From UBA3006 sp031401235 (GTDB lineage Bacteria; Actinomycetota; Acidimicrobiia; Acidimicrobiales; Ilumatobacteraceae), in NCBI GenBank assembly GCA_031401235.1, contig JANNRJ010000010.1, positions 67,882 to 131,881 of the forward strand: DNA of 64,000 nucleotides, given 5' to 3'. The position numbers were made by a program, and so were the translations under genes. The notes under the pieces are model-generated. The model saw only the letters and a program-made list of their open reading frames with translations. It was not told where the DNA came from and ran no database searches. Below, piece after piece: positions 33,659 to 42,299 of this stretch. Position 1 is the first letter of the stretch, and each line of letters begins with the position of its first letter.

Positions 33659-35037
33659 AACTACGAACTCGGCTGTCGGTCGTATTGGGAGCCACCCTTG
33701 TCTCGAGCGGAGTACTTATCGGTGGTGCCACGGCTTGGTTGTCGAGGTCAGATGCAGTTCATCGAATCGATAATTCGCTGGGTGTCCTTACTTCTCGAAT
33801 TAGTACCGATCCCGTTAACGATGTCGAAATCCTGCTCGCTTCGGCCGAAACTTCACCCTTTCCCCTAATTGGTGAAATCTTTTACAACGACGCCGAGCCA
33901 TTTTCTGTTGTTGAGGGCAATGATGGCGACACCGTATTGACGATGCCAACACTCTCAATTGCAACAGTGCAAAAAGCCGTCGAGCAACCAGTCACCATTG
34001 ATGGGTCTCCCACTCTGCGCATTCGCGCCACCGAAAGTGGCGTCGGTCAGTGGATTGTGGTCGGTACGTCGCTACGAGCCGTGAATTCACAATTTGTCGA
34101 CTCTCTCTTACAGAGCCTGTTGGTGTCGGCAGGGATTGCTCTCCTGGCAATGTTTTTAATCTGGCTTGTGTTGCGGCGAGAGTTGCGTCCGATTACTCGT
34201 ATCACCGAGAGCGCGACATTGATCGCCAGTGGTGATCTCGGTGTCGAGCTACCAATTTCTGCTCGGACAAATGAAGTCGGTGAACTTACTTCGGCGTTGC
34301 AGGCGATGACCAATAAATTGCAAGAAGCAGTGGCTATTACCTCATTATCTGAGCGAAAGATGCGCGAGTTTCTCGGCGATGCGTCCCATGAATTGCGAAC
34401 TCCTCTCACCGTGGTTCGCGGCTATGTCGACATTCTCTTTAGTGGACGCGAACTATCTGAGGATCAGCGCGAACGAGCGATTCGCCGACTGGTGTCGGAA
34501 AGCAAACGGATGGATGAAATCATCAATGATTTGTTGCTGCTTGCCGAACTTGGCGAAGTGCACATGACCCATGATGATGCAGTCGATCTTTCGCGGATAA
34601 TGAACGATCATTTCACGGATCTTCGGATGCACGAACCAGATCGAAAGATCGAAATCAATGTTGAACCTTTTCTACTTATCGAAGGTGATGCTGTGCATCT
34701 TGAGCGTCTCGTGACCAACATTAAATCGAACATTTTGCAACATACCGAACGAGATGTCGAAGTGCGCGTGTCGCTAAACAAACAAAACAGTGACGTCTTG
34801 CTCCAAGTCGAAGACGCCGGACCCGGACTTACACCGGCTATGTATGAGCGCAGTACCGCCGAGTTTCAACGCTTCGATCATTCCCGTTCGCACGATGGAG
34901 GAGGTTTTGGTCTCGGCTTGAGCATTATCGCCTCAATCGTTCACCACCATGGCGGCACTCTCGAGTTGCATCCAAGTTCGTTAGGTGGCTTATGTACTCG
35001 TGTCGTCCTGCCATCCCGACAGGTAAATATCAACTAA
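33655..35037 (+). CDS. sensor histidine kinase (HAMP, HisKA, HATPase)
   Basis: A 460-aa kinase. TM1 is at residues about 8-28, an extracytoplasmic sensor domain at about 30-150 and TM2 at about 153-177, followed by HAMP. The phosphorylated His is in FLGDASHELRTPLTVVRGY, and N, G1 (EDAGPGLT) and G2 (GGGFGLGLSI) boxes are present. Start coupled to the response regulator (ATGA). The periplasmic domain matches no family I recognise, so the signal is unknown; the secreted coiled-coil proteins could act on it (inference). Confidence 0.94.
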   Translation: MKLRTRLSVVLGATLVSSGVLIGGATAWLSRSDAVHRIDNSLGVLTSRISTDPVNDVEILLASAETSPFPLIGEIFYNDAEPFSVVEGNDGDTVLTMPTLSIATVQKAVEQPVTIDGSPTLRIRATESGVGQWIVVGTSLRAVNSQFVDSLLQSLLVSAGIALLAMFLIWLVLRRELRPITRITESATLIASGDLGVELPISARTNEVGELTSALQAMTNKLQEAVAITSLSERKMREFLGDASHELRTPLTVVRGYVDILFSGRELSEDQRERAIRRLVSESKRMDEIINDLLLLAELGEVHMTHDDAVDLSRIMNDHFTDLRMHEPDRKIEINVEPFLLIEGDAVHLERLVTNIKSNILQHTERDVEVRVSLNKQNSDVLLQVEDAGPGLTPAMYERSTAEFQRFDHSRSHDGGGFGLGLSIIASIVHHHGGTLELHPSSLGGLCTRVVLPSRQVNIN

Positions 35038-36170
35038 CTAAGTGCGTTCGCCAAATCGGCAATCAAATCGTCAATATGCTCCAGCCCGACTGACAGCCGA
35101 ATCAAATCATCTGGTACTTCAAGTGCGCTTCCCGCAACCGAAGCGTGGGTCATCTTGCCCGGATGTTCGATTAACGACTCAACTCCACCCAGTGATTCGG
35201 CAAGCGTAAATAGTTCAACCCGCTTGCATACCTGCAAAGCCGATTCGATTCCGCCACGCACACGGAACGAGATCATCCCGCCGAAATCGCGCATCTGCCG
35301 TTTAGCGATCTCGTGACCCGGATGTGTCGCCAATCCCGGATATCGAACTTCGCGCACGCGATCATGTGCCACCAGAAATTCCACGATCGCTCGCGCATTT
35401 TGGCAATGGCGGTCCATCCGCACCGCCAGGGTCTTTGCACCGCGTAACACCAACCACGAGTCGAACGGTCCGGCGATCGGTCCCATTGCGTTGTGGTTAT
35501 AGGCAATCTTGTCGGCCAACTCGGCGTCCTTAACAACAATTGCGCCACCGATTACATCGCTATGCCCGCCAAGATATTTGGTCGTCGAATGAACAACGGC
35601 GTCTGCCCCAAGTTCAAGTGGCTGTTGTAGGTACGGCGAGGCAAACGTGTTATCTACGACAAGTAACGCACCAGCCGCATGGGCGATCTTGGCTAACTCC
35701 GAGATATCCGAAATGGAAAGCAACGGATTGGTTGGCGACTCTGTCCAGATGACTTTCGTCTTACCCGGCACAATCGCCGCCCGAACTGCGTCGAGGTCGC
35801 TTTGATCTACCGCTGTATGGGCGACGCCCCATGGCTCAAGCACTCGGGCGAATAGTCGGTACGACCCGCCATAGGCATCAATCGGTACGACTAGGTGATC
35901 GCCCGGACGCAGAACCGTACGCAACAACAAATCCTCGGCGGCTAAACCTGAAGCAGTGGCAAACGCGCGAGTTCCATTTTCTAACGCGGCCAAACACTCT
36001 TCTAACGCATCGCGGGTTGGGTTGCCACTGCGGGCATATTCGTAACCGGCGCGCAAGCCTCCAACACCGTCTTGCTTAAAGGTAGACACCTGATAAATCG
36101 GTGGAACAACGGCGCCGGTGCGCGGGTCGGCCTCTTGCCCGGCATGAATGGCGGCGGTTTCAAATTCCAT
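35034..36170 (-). CDS. cystathionine gamma-synthase/gamma-lyase (PLP)
   Basis: A 378-aa Cys/Met-metabolism PLP enzyme. The PLP lysine is in HSTTKYLGGHSDVIGG, with YEYARSGNPTR near the N-terminus and the C-terminal ESLGGVESLIEHP. It can act as gamma-synthase or gamma-lyase; the upstream cystathionine beta-synthase, whose TAA is immediately followed by this ATG, favours gamma-lyase in reverse transsulfuration. The stop overlaps the convergent kinase stop. Confidence 0.93.
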   Translation of the reverse strand: MEFETAAIHAGQEADPRTGAVVPPIYQVSTFKQDGVGGLRAGYEYARSGNPTRDALEECLAALENGTRAFATASGLAAEDLLLRTVLRPGDHLVVPIDAYGGSYRLFARVLEPWGVAHTAVDQSDLDAVRAAIVPGKTKVIWTESPTNPLLSISDISELAKIAHAAGALLVVDNTFASPYLQQPLELGADAVVHSTTKYLGGHSDVIGGAIVVKDAELADKIAYNHNAMGPIAGPFDSWLVLRGAKTLAVRMDRHCQNARAIVEFLVAHDRVREVRYPGLATHPGHEIAKRQMRDFGGMISFRVRGGIESALQVCKRVELFTLAESLGGVESLIEHPGKMTHASVAGSALEVPDDLIRLSVGLEHIDDLIADLANALS

Positions 36171-37532
36171 TTATGACGTCACATATCCAAGAAGGTCTTG
36201 CCTGGTCAAGACGCCAATTGGTTTGCCGTCATCAAGGACCGTCACCGCGCTCACCGTTTCGAAGGCGGTGACCGCCGCCGAGACCGGCTCTTTACTTCCA
36301 ATCATTGGAAATGGGGGACTCATGTGCATGTGCACCTGATCTGATAACGCTGCTTTGCCGGTAAAAATTGCATCTAGTAGCGCCGACTCTTCCACTGACC
36401 CAACAATTTCACCAACCATCACCGGTGGCTCGGCCTTAACAACTGGCATTTGCGAAACGTCATACTCGCGCAAAATATCGATCGCTTCTCGAATCGTCTC
36501 GGTCGGATGGGTGTGTACCAATGACGGCAGATTTCCCGTCTTTTTTAGCAAAACATGTCCAACGGTTTCGTCGTCGCCACGGCCAAGAAAACCGTACTTA
36601 CGCATCCAATCGTCGTTGAAAACTTTGCCAAGATATCCGCGCCCACCATCGGGGAGAATGATCACTACGAGGTCGCCCTTTTTCGCTCGCTTGGCCACAT
36701 CCAACCCGGCAACTACCGCTAAACCGCACGAGCCGCCAACGAGCAGTCCTTCTTCTTGTGCCAGTCGACGGGTCATTTCGAAAGCTTCTCCATCGGAAAC
36801 GGCGATGATCTCGTCTACGACTTTTGGATCGTACGCTGTGGGCCAAAAATCCTCGCCAACGCCTTCTACTAAATATGGTCTGCCGGTTCCGCCCGAATAC
36901 ACACTGCCTTCCGGATCGGCGCCGATCATCCGCACGGCACCGTGGCTCACTTCTTTCAAATATTTGCCGATCCCAGAAATCGTGCCGCCAGTTCCTACAC
37001 CGGCAACAACGTGAGTGACTTTTCCGTCGGTATCTTTCCAAATTTCAGGTCCCGTTGTTTCGTAATGAGAAAGCGCATTATTTGGATTTGAATATTGATC
37101 GGGTTTCCACGCCCCAGGAATCTCTTTCGTCAGCCTTGCACTCACCGAGTAGTACGACGTTGGATCTTCTGGGTCAACGGCCGTTGGGCACGTGATCACT
37201 TCGGCCCCGTACGCGCGCAAGACCGCAATCTTGTCTGGCGAAACTTTGTCCGGGCAAACAAACACACATTTATATCCACGTTGTTGGGCCACCAGGGCAA
37301 GTCCGATTCCGGTGTTACCACTGGTTGGCTCGACGATTGTTCCACCTGGGGCAAGCAGACCCGCCTCTTCGGCAGCATCGACCATCCGCACCGCAATTCG
37401 ATCCTTAACCGAGCCACCGGGATTTAGATATTCAACTTTGACTACAACATCAGCTGCCAAACCTGCGGCGACCTTGTTCAATCTGAGCAGGGGAGTATTG
37501 CCAATCAGATCGACGATTGAGTCATAAATCAT
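36171..37532 (-). CDS. cbs: cystathionine beta-synthase with CBS-domain pair
   Basis: A 453-aa enzyme. The N-terminal PLP domain has the lysine in GGSVKDRIAVRM and the phosphate loop TSGNTGIG; the C-terminal third is a CBS pair (PTETIREAIDILREYDVSQMPVV; PIGVLTRQDLLGYV). It condenses homocysteine and serine to cystathionine, the first step of reverse transsulfuration. There is no haem-binding N-terminal extension. The gamma-lyase/synthase gene follows with no gap. Confidence 0.94.
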   Translation of the reverse strand: MIYDSIVDLIGNTPLLRLNKVAAGLAADVVVKVEYLNPGGSVKDRIAVRMVDAAEEAGLLAPGGTIVEPTSGNTGIGLALVAQQRGYKCVFVCPDKVSPDKIAVLRAYGAEVITCPTAVDPEDPTSYYSVSARLTKEIPGAWKPDQYSNPNNALSHYETTGPEIWKDTDGKVTHVVAGVGTGGTISGIGKYLKEVSHGAVRMIGADPEGSVYSGGTGRPYLVEGVGEDFWPTAYDPKVVDEIIAVSDGEAFEMTRRLAQEEGLLVGGSCGLAVVAGLDVAKRAKKGDLVVIILPDGGRGYLGKVFNDDWMRKYGFLGRGDDETVGHVLLKKTGNLPSLVHTHPTETIREAIDILREYDVSQMPVVKAEPPVMVGEIVGSVEESALLDAIFTGKAALSDQVHMHMSPPFPMIGSKEPVSAAVTAFETVSAVTVLDDGKPIGVLTRQDLLGYVTS

Positions 37533-37560
37533 GTCGTCACACTACCGAGCGTCAATGCCG

Positions 37561-37797
37561 CTATTTGTTCCTGCCCACAGCCCTAAAAAATTTGCCGAAT
37601 ATTCCGGCCAATTTGCCTTTTGGCCCGCCCTTTTTCTGAGCACTTTCGGCGTAAGTCTCTGCCAATTCGGCGTCCGCCTTCACCGTTTCAGAAATCGAGA
37701 CCTTGCCGTCTTGATTTAAATCGAAAAACGAGTCCATCCCGCTTTCGCTTACCCCGTTCAATTTCCGATCCTTATCGTTGTTCATGTCTTGGTTCAT
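37561..37797 (-). CDS. small EF-hand-like protein
   Basis: A 78-aa protein from ATG 37797. It holds one canonical EF-hand loop, DLNQDGKVSISE (D-x-N-x-D-G-x-V-x-x-x-E), near residue 27, and then an acidic helix and a basic Gly/Lys-rich tail. There is no signal peptide. The protein may bind Ca2+; function unknown. A TTG in frame upstream (37809) would add four residues. Confidence 0.6.
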   Translation of the reverse strand: MNQDMNNDKDRKLNGVSESGMDSFFDLNQDGKVSISETVKADAELAETYAESAQKKGGPKGKLAGIFGKFFRAVGRNK

Positions 37798-37850
37798 ATG
37801 TGTCGTCAAACTACCACTGCATTGGAATTCGCGCCGCCTCGCGACTAGTG

Positions 37851-38219
37851 CTACCTGATGAGTGTGGCGAAAATGGCCAGCATGGCCAGGTTGGCGGTGA
37901 TGACTGCACCGGAGAAAATCATTCCCCCACGAAACATAGTACGCGTGAATTCATCGCGGAATTTATCGAACTTCGCGTCAGTTTCAGTTGCATGTACCCG
38001 AAAATCGCCGCGCAGCTGTTCATGTTTGGAGTCAACTTCGGTAGAAATATTGCGTAAATCGCCACGAATTTGATCAAACTTGGTGTCAATTCTGATCGCC
38101 AGGAGACGCAGGTCACCGCGTGTTGATGGTTCGTTCCATTTCGGATCCAAACCTTCGCTCATGAAATGTCCCAATCGATTGACTCCACTCATATCTGCGG
38201 TGCTGACCATTCTTGTCAT
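37851..38219 (-). CDS. coiled-coil protein with C-terminal membrane anchor
   Basis: A 122-aa protein. Residues about 35-90 repeat the unit D-x-K-(F/H)-(D/E)-x-(I/L/F)-R-(G/D)-(D/E) (TKFDQIRGDL, SKHEQLRGDF, AKFDKFRDEF), and residues about 97-121 form one hydrophobic helix. Same architecture as the proteins at 8052-8429 and 38262-38774. The start is uncertain: ATGs at 38219, 38210, 38192 and 38162 are all in frame and none has a good ribosome site. Function unknown. Confidence 0.6.
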   Translation of the reverse strand: MTRMVSTADMSGVNRLGHFMSEGLDPKWNEPSTRGDLRLLAIRIDTKFDQIRGDLRNISTEVDSKHEQLRGDFRVHATETDAKFDKFRDEFTRTMFRGGMIFSGAVITANLAMLAIFATLIR

Positions 38220-38261
38220 TTCAAAAATTTGAGCAGTGTCTCAATTCGTGATAACGGTTAT

Positions 38262-38774
38262 TCATCCAAAAAGGTTGCCAGCCATCTGAGCAAAAACACT
38301 CAGAAGTGCAATTGCAAATCCAAATATGAGGAACTTGTCAGATTTCGCTCGTTCCGCAAATTTCTCGTTGATCTCACTCGATAGTTTTTCCCTCTCAACC
38401 TTATGTTCAGTGTTGCTGTTGTCGATTCGCTGGCCGAGGTTGCTGATCTGCTGGCCTAGTTCGATTTTCAGGTTGTCGATTCGCTGGCCTAAGTTGTTCT
38501 CGACTCCGTCAATTCGTGTTCCTAGGTTGTCGATTCGCTGGCCTAGGTTGTTCTCGACTCCGTCAATTCGCTGACAGAGTTTGTCGTCAACATGATCTAT
38601 CTTGTCGTTGAGGTGTTCGAGACCCATGTGTAATTGGGTGAAACCGGCATCGGCTCGAACCGCCAGTATCCGCACCGTGGCGTTGGTCGCCGGTTGGCTC
38701 TGGTCCTCACCCTTGCTCTCGGTCACGGTCTCTTCCATTCGATGACTGTTAATAATTGCTGGTTGGTTTGACAT
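38262..38774 (-). CDS. coiled-coil protein with 18-residue tandem repeats and C-terminal anchor
   Basis: A 170-aa protein whose middle holds near-identical 18-residue units (DGVENNLGQRIDNLGTRI type) plus degenerate ones, then a helical linker and a C-terminal hydrophobic helix (about 148-168). The DNA repeat behind it is at 38471-38572. It belongs to the same anchored coiled-coil group as its neighbour at 37851. Function unknown. Confidence 0.65.
   Translation of the reverse strand: MSNQPAIINSHRMEETVTESKGEDQSQPATNATVRILAVRADAGFTQLHMGLEHLNDKIDHVDDKLCQRIDGVENNLGQRIDNLGTRIDGVENNLGQRIDNLKIELGQQISNLGQRIDNSNTEHKVEREKLSSEINEKFAERAKSDKFLIFGFAIALLSVFAQMAGNLFG
38471..38572 (-). repeat. 54-bp tandem repeat inside coiled-coil gene
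   Basis: Unit 1 begins at 38471 and unit 2 at 38525, and the first ~46 bases differ at about one position. The 54-bp period is 18 codons, so copy number can change without a frameshift. A more diverged unit precedes it. Confidence 0.75.
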
Positions 38775-38786
38775 GTCACATCGCTT

Positions 38787-38829
38787 TCACGGTTGGTGGC
38801 TACTTTGAAACGATGTGTGCCAACCGTGA
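38787..38829. promoter_or_regulatory. 10-bp inverted repeat upstream of coiled-coil gene
   Basis: TCACGGTTGG (38787-38796) and CCAACCGTGA (38820-38829) are perfect inverted copies separated by 23 nt. It could be an operator or an RNA hairpin; no regulator is linked to it. Confidence 0.35.
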
Positions 38830-38990
38830 TCGAATGCGAACGCTGGCTCTAGTCATAACTCAGTTCCAGTCATTTGTAAATGTGCTTACCAAAATTGGTG
38901 GCGACTACCTGTGTGTACAACACCCCGTGCGTATTGTCATTGCGAGCATCACGAAGCGAGTTTCCGCACGCCCGAGTACTTTGGAGACCT

Positions 38991-41900
38991 ATGCCGTTGA
39001 GAGTTGAATATGTCGGGCGGCTTGACGACATCATCGAACCCGCGGTGGCGTACCTCTCACAGCCGGTTGACCTGTTCGATAGGCAGCACCTTGTCGTCCC
39101 GACGGCCGGTGTCAAGGCCTGGCTGATGCCCGAACTGGCCAAGCATCTCGGTGCCAGCGGCAAGCAGGACGGCATTGTTGCCAACGTTCACGTTGATTAT
39201 CCGGGCGCGTTGTCAAAGTTTCTCGCACCGACACAACCAGGTCAGATCAACCCGTGGTCGATTGAACGTCTGACATTTGAAGTGCTCGCAGTCATCACCA
39301 ACAATCCCGCGTATTCCAAAATCATTAAGCGTTCAGGTGGTCCACTACTGGCGGCGCGGGCAATTGCCGATCGATTCGATCGCTATCACGTCCGTCGGCC
39401 GACAATGATTCGCGAGTGGGAGAAGAAGTCTCCATTTCTCAGCCCCACGGCAAACGACGAAGTACTCAGAGGTCAACGCGTCACTAAACGACTCAACCCC
39501 GACGACATGTGGCAGTACGAATTATGGCGTGCCGTCCGAAAACGGATCGATGAACCCAGTCCTCCGGCAGGCCAACTCCAACCAAACGGTGACGTACCCA
39601 AACAATTGTTGGTGGTCGGTTTGCAATCCCTCAGCCTGCATCAAATAGAGGTGCTTCAACATCTGGCAAAAGTCTGCGAAATAAAGGTGTTGCTTGTGCA
39701 CCCATCGGCGCCACTGCAAGAGCGTTGGGCAAACACCACGCCCATTACGGGTGGTCTGGCACCACTACGCAGTGACACGGAGATTCCCGAAGATGCCGAT
39801 CCGCTGGTGTACGCCTGGCTGCGCGGCACGCACGAAACACAAACCTTGCTCGCGTCGCAAGGCATTTCCCCAACGCACACAACGCACCCACAGACACCAC
39901 CCGCCGACAACCTGCTGGGTCGTTTGCAGCACATCGTCAATTACACACGTGTCGCTACGCCAACAGCATTCGACCCAACTGACCACTCGCTACTCATTCA
40001 TCGCTGTCACAACATCGGTCGTCAAGTCGAAGTCCTGCACGATGCACTTCTGCATGCCTTTGCCGAACTGCCAGATCTGCAGCCGCATGAAATAGTCATC
40101 CTCAGCCCTGACATCGCCAGCGTGGCGCCGTATCTGCAGGCAACATTCGCTCGCAAAATCAACCTGGACGGTCGCACCGTGCAACTGCCACTCGTGGTCG
40201 CCGACCGCGGAATCCGCGAAGTCAGCCTCGGTGCCGAGTTGCTCGGCAACTTGCTCGAACTCACTGGTTCGCGTTGCTCGGTGGATGGTGTCATGTTGGT
40301 TGCCACGTCTCCACTCGTGCTGGATCAACTTGGTGTCACCAGCAAAACTGTCGAAACCTGGCAGCGCTACGTCGAGCGCACCAACATCCGCTGGGGTCTC
40401 ACCGCCGAGCATCGAAGTCGTGTCGGCCTGAATGCCGGTGCAATCGAAGCCCACAGTTGGAAACTCGGCCTCGAGCGCATGATCCTGGGCGCAACTCTGC
40501 CTGATGCCACCTCAGCACCAGCACTTGGCGGGGTAGTGCCACTTGATGATGTAGACCTCGCCGATATCGACGACATCGCCGCACTCATTCGGGTGTTCGA
40601 TGTAGTGCTGGATCTCGATCAGTACACGGCCTGCGATCGCACGGTTGCCGAGTGGTGCAACGCCCTCGAACTCGCCCTCCTCACGTTGTGCGGCAAAGAC
40701 AGCAGCGAACTTGAATCGCCGCTACGCCAACTTGAATTGTTACGTACAGCCTCAAACGACATTGCAGTTCCATTTACTGACGTCAAGGTGTTGGTCGGCG
40801 ACATGCTCGGTGCGGTTGCCGGCCGCCAACCCTTGCGCACCGGCGCCATCACCGCCACAAGCATGGTGCCATTGCGGGGTGTGCCGTACCGCGTGGTGTG
40901 TGTTGTGGGTTTTGATGACGGCGCAATCGGTGGCGCAGATGCCGAAGGTGATGATCTCATCGAACGCCAACGTCTAATGGGCGATCACGATGCGCGCCTA
41001 GAAGTTCGCCGAGCCCTGCTTGATGCCATGCTTGCCGCGCGGGATCGCCTGATCATCACCTGCACCGGTACGAGCATCAAAAACAACACCATGTTGCCGC
41101 TCGTTACACCGCTCGCCGAGTTTGTTGACTTCGCTCGTCGTGCCGGTGTCGGTACCGATGACACCACCAAACTCAGCAGAATCGAAATTGTTCATCCGCG
41201 CCACGCCAGTAGCCCCGCCAACTTCATGCTCAACGGTGTGCAGCCCGGCGTTATCTGGAGCCACGACCCGGCAGCACGTACGGCCGCCACCAATCTTGGC
41301 CACGCCACTACACCACTAACTAGAGGTATCGGCACCCAACCGGACATGCCGGTGATTGAACTCAGCGCACTCGAGCAACTCGTGCGCGACCCATTGCGGT
41401 TGTTCGTCCAACACACACTCGGCATCAACACCTGGCGCGACAACGAAGCCACCACACCGGCCACCTTCCCGTTGGCCCTCACCACTCGCGAGCATCGCGA
41501 TCTCAGTGAGCAACTGTTGCAGGTTTTGCTGAACAACACCGATACAAAAGCAGAAGCCGAGTGGCAACATGCGTTGCAGATCAGCGGGTTGCTTCCCGTT
41601 GGAGTATTTGGCGATGCCCAACTCACCGAACTCACGCAACTGGCGCATGGCATCGTCGCCGAAGCGGGCGAAAAACAAGTTCCGCTACAGGGTGGTTCCA
41701 CCCATGACATTCACTGCATGGCCGGCAGTTTCCAGGTTGTTGGTCGAATCGAGCGAGTGCATGCAGAAACTACGCAAATGGTCATGCTCAGCACCGAAGA
41801 CGACTTCGACAAACTCAAACCCATCGCCGCCTTGCGACTGCTTGTCGCCACGGCCCATGGTGTACCGGTAGATCGTCTGGTCGTCGTCAATCGTCACAAC

Positions 41901-42299
41901 AAATGGAAGCCCGGCGCACTCAACACCAGAGGCGCCCCCGCCCCAGTTGCCCAAATCCGCACCCTCCGTTTTGATGCCCCAATCGATCAGACTCAAGCCC
42001 AAGCTCGCCTCGCCGTTCTGTGCGATCTCGTGCGGACCGCACTCGTTTCACCGTGTGCCAGTTTCGGCGGGGCAGCCACTGACACTCTCGCCGATCGTGC
42101 CGACGGCCGCAAAACATTTGACCAATTCGTGCACGGCAGGTCGTACGAGTACTCATCAGAACTGGTTGTCTACGGTGCCGGCCCACAATTTGATGATGTC
42201 TTTGTTGCCAACGCACCAGAACTTGCATTTCGCGCCCGCTTCGATAGCCAGTTCACCGTCACGTACGACAGATCGTCCAAGGAATATCTCATCTCATGA
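38991..42299 (+). CDS. recC: exodeoxyribonuclease V gamma subunit RecC
   Basis: A 1102-aa RecC. The N-terminal helicase-like region (HLVVPTAGVKAWLMPELAKHLG, FDRYHVRRP, MWQYELWRAVRKR) lacks functional ATPase motifs as expected, and the rest matches RecC length. ATG 38991 has GGAG 5-8 nt upstream. It recognises Chi and directs the RecBCD nuclease-helicase in double-strand-break repair and foreign DNA degradation. RecB overlaps by 4 nt. Confidence 0.92.
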   Translation: MPLRVEYVGRLDDIIEPAVAYLSQPVDLFDRQHLVVPTAGVKAWLMPELAKHLGASGKQDGIVANVHVDYPGALSKFLAPTQPGQINPWSIERLTFEVLAVITNNPAYSKIIKRSGGPLLAARAIADRFDRYHVRRPTMIREWEKKSPFLSPTANDEVLRGQRVTKRLNPDDMWQYELWRAVRKRIDEPSPPAGQLQPNGDVPKQLLVVGLQSLSLHQIEVLQHLAKVCEIKVLLVHPSAPLQERWANTTPITGGLAPLRSDTEIPEDADPLVYAWLRGTHETQTLLASQGISPTHTTHPQTPPADNLLGRLQHIVNYTRVATPTAFDPTDHSLLIHRCHNIGRQVEVLHDALLHAFAELPDLQPHEIVILSPDIASVAPYLQATFARKINLDGRTVQLPLVVADRGIREVSLGAELLGNLLELTGSRCSVDGVMLVATSPLVLDQLGVTSKTVETWQRYVERTNIRWGLTAEHRSRVGLNAGAIEAHSWKLGLERMILGATLPDATSAPALGGVVPLDDVDLADIDDIAALIRVFDVVLDLDQYTACDRTVAEWCNALELALLTLCGKDSSELESPLRQLELLRTASNDIAVPFTDVKVLVGDMLGAVAGRQPLRTGAITATSMVPLRGVPYRVVCVVGFDDGAIGGADAEGDDLIERQRLMGDHDARLEVRRALLDAMLAARDRLIITCTGTSIKNNTMLPLVTPLAEFVDFARRAGVGTDDTTKLSRIEIVHPRHASSPANFMLNGVQPGVIWSHDPAARTAATNLGHATTPLTRGIGTQPDMPVIELSALEQLVRDPLRLFVQHTLGINTWRDNEATTPATFPLALTTREHRDLSEQLLQVLLNNTDTKAEAEWQHALQISGLLPVGVFGDAQLTELTQLAHGIVAEAGEKQVPLQGGSTHDIHCMAGSFQVVGRIERVHAETTQMVMLSTEDDFDKLKPIAALRLLVATAHGVPVDRLVVVNRHNKWKPGALNTRGAPAPVAQIRTLRFDAPIDQTQAQARLAVLCDLVRTALVSPCASFGGAATDTLADRADGRKTFDQFVHGRSYEYSSELVVYGAGPQFDDVFVANAPELAFRARFDSQFTVTYDRSSKEYLIS

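Noticed and set aside
38471..38572. Possible CRISPR-like array
   Set aside because: The 54-bp units are contiguous, in frame and coding; there are no spacers and no cas genes.
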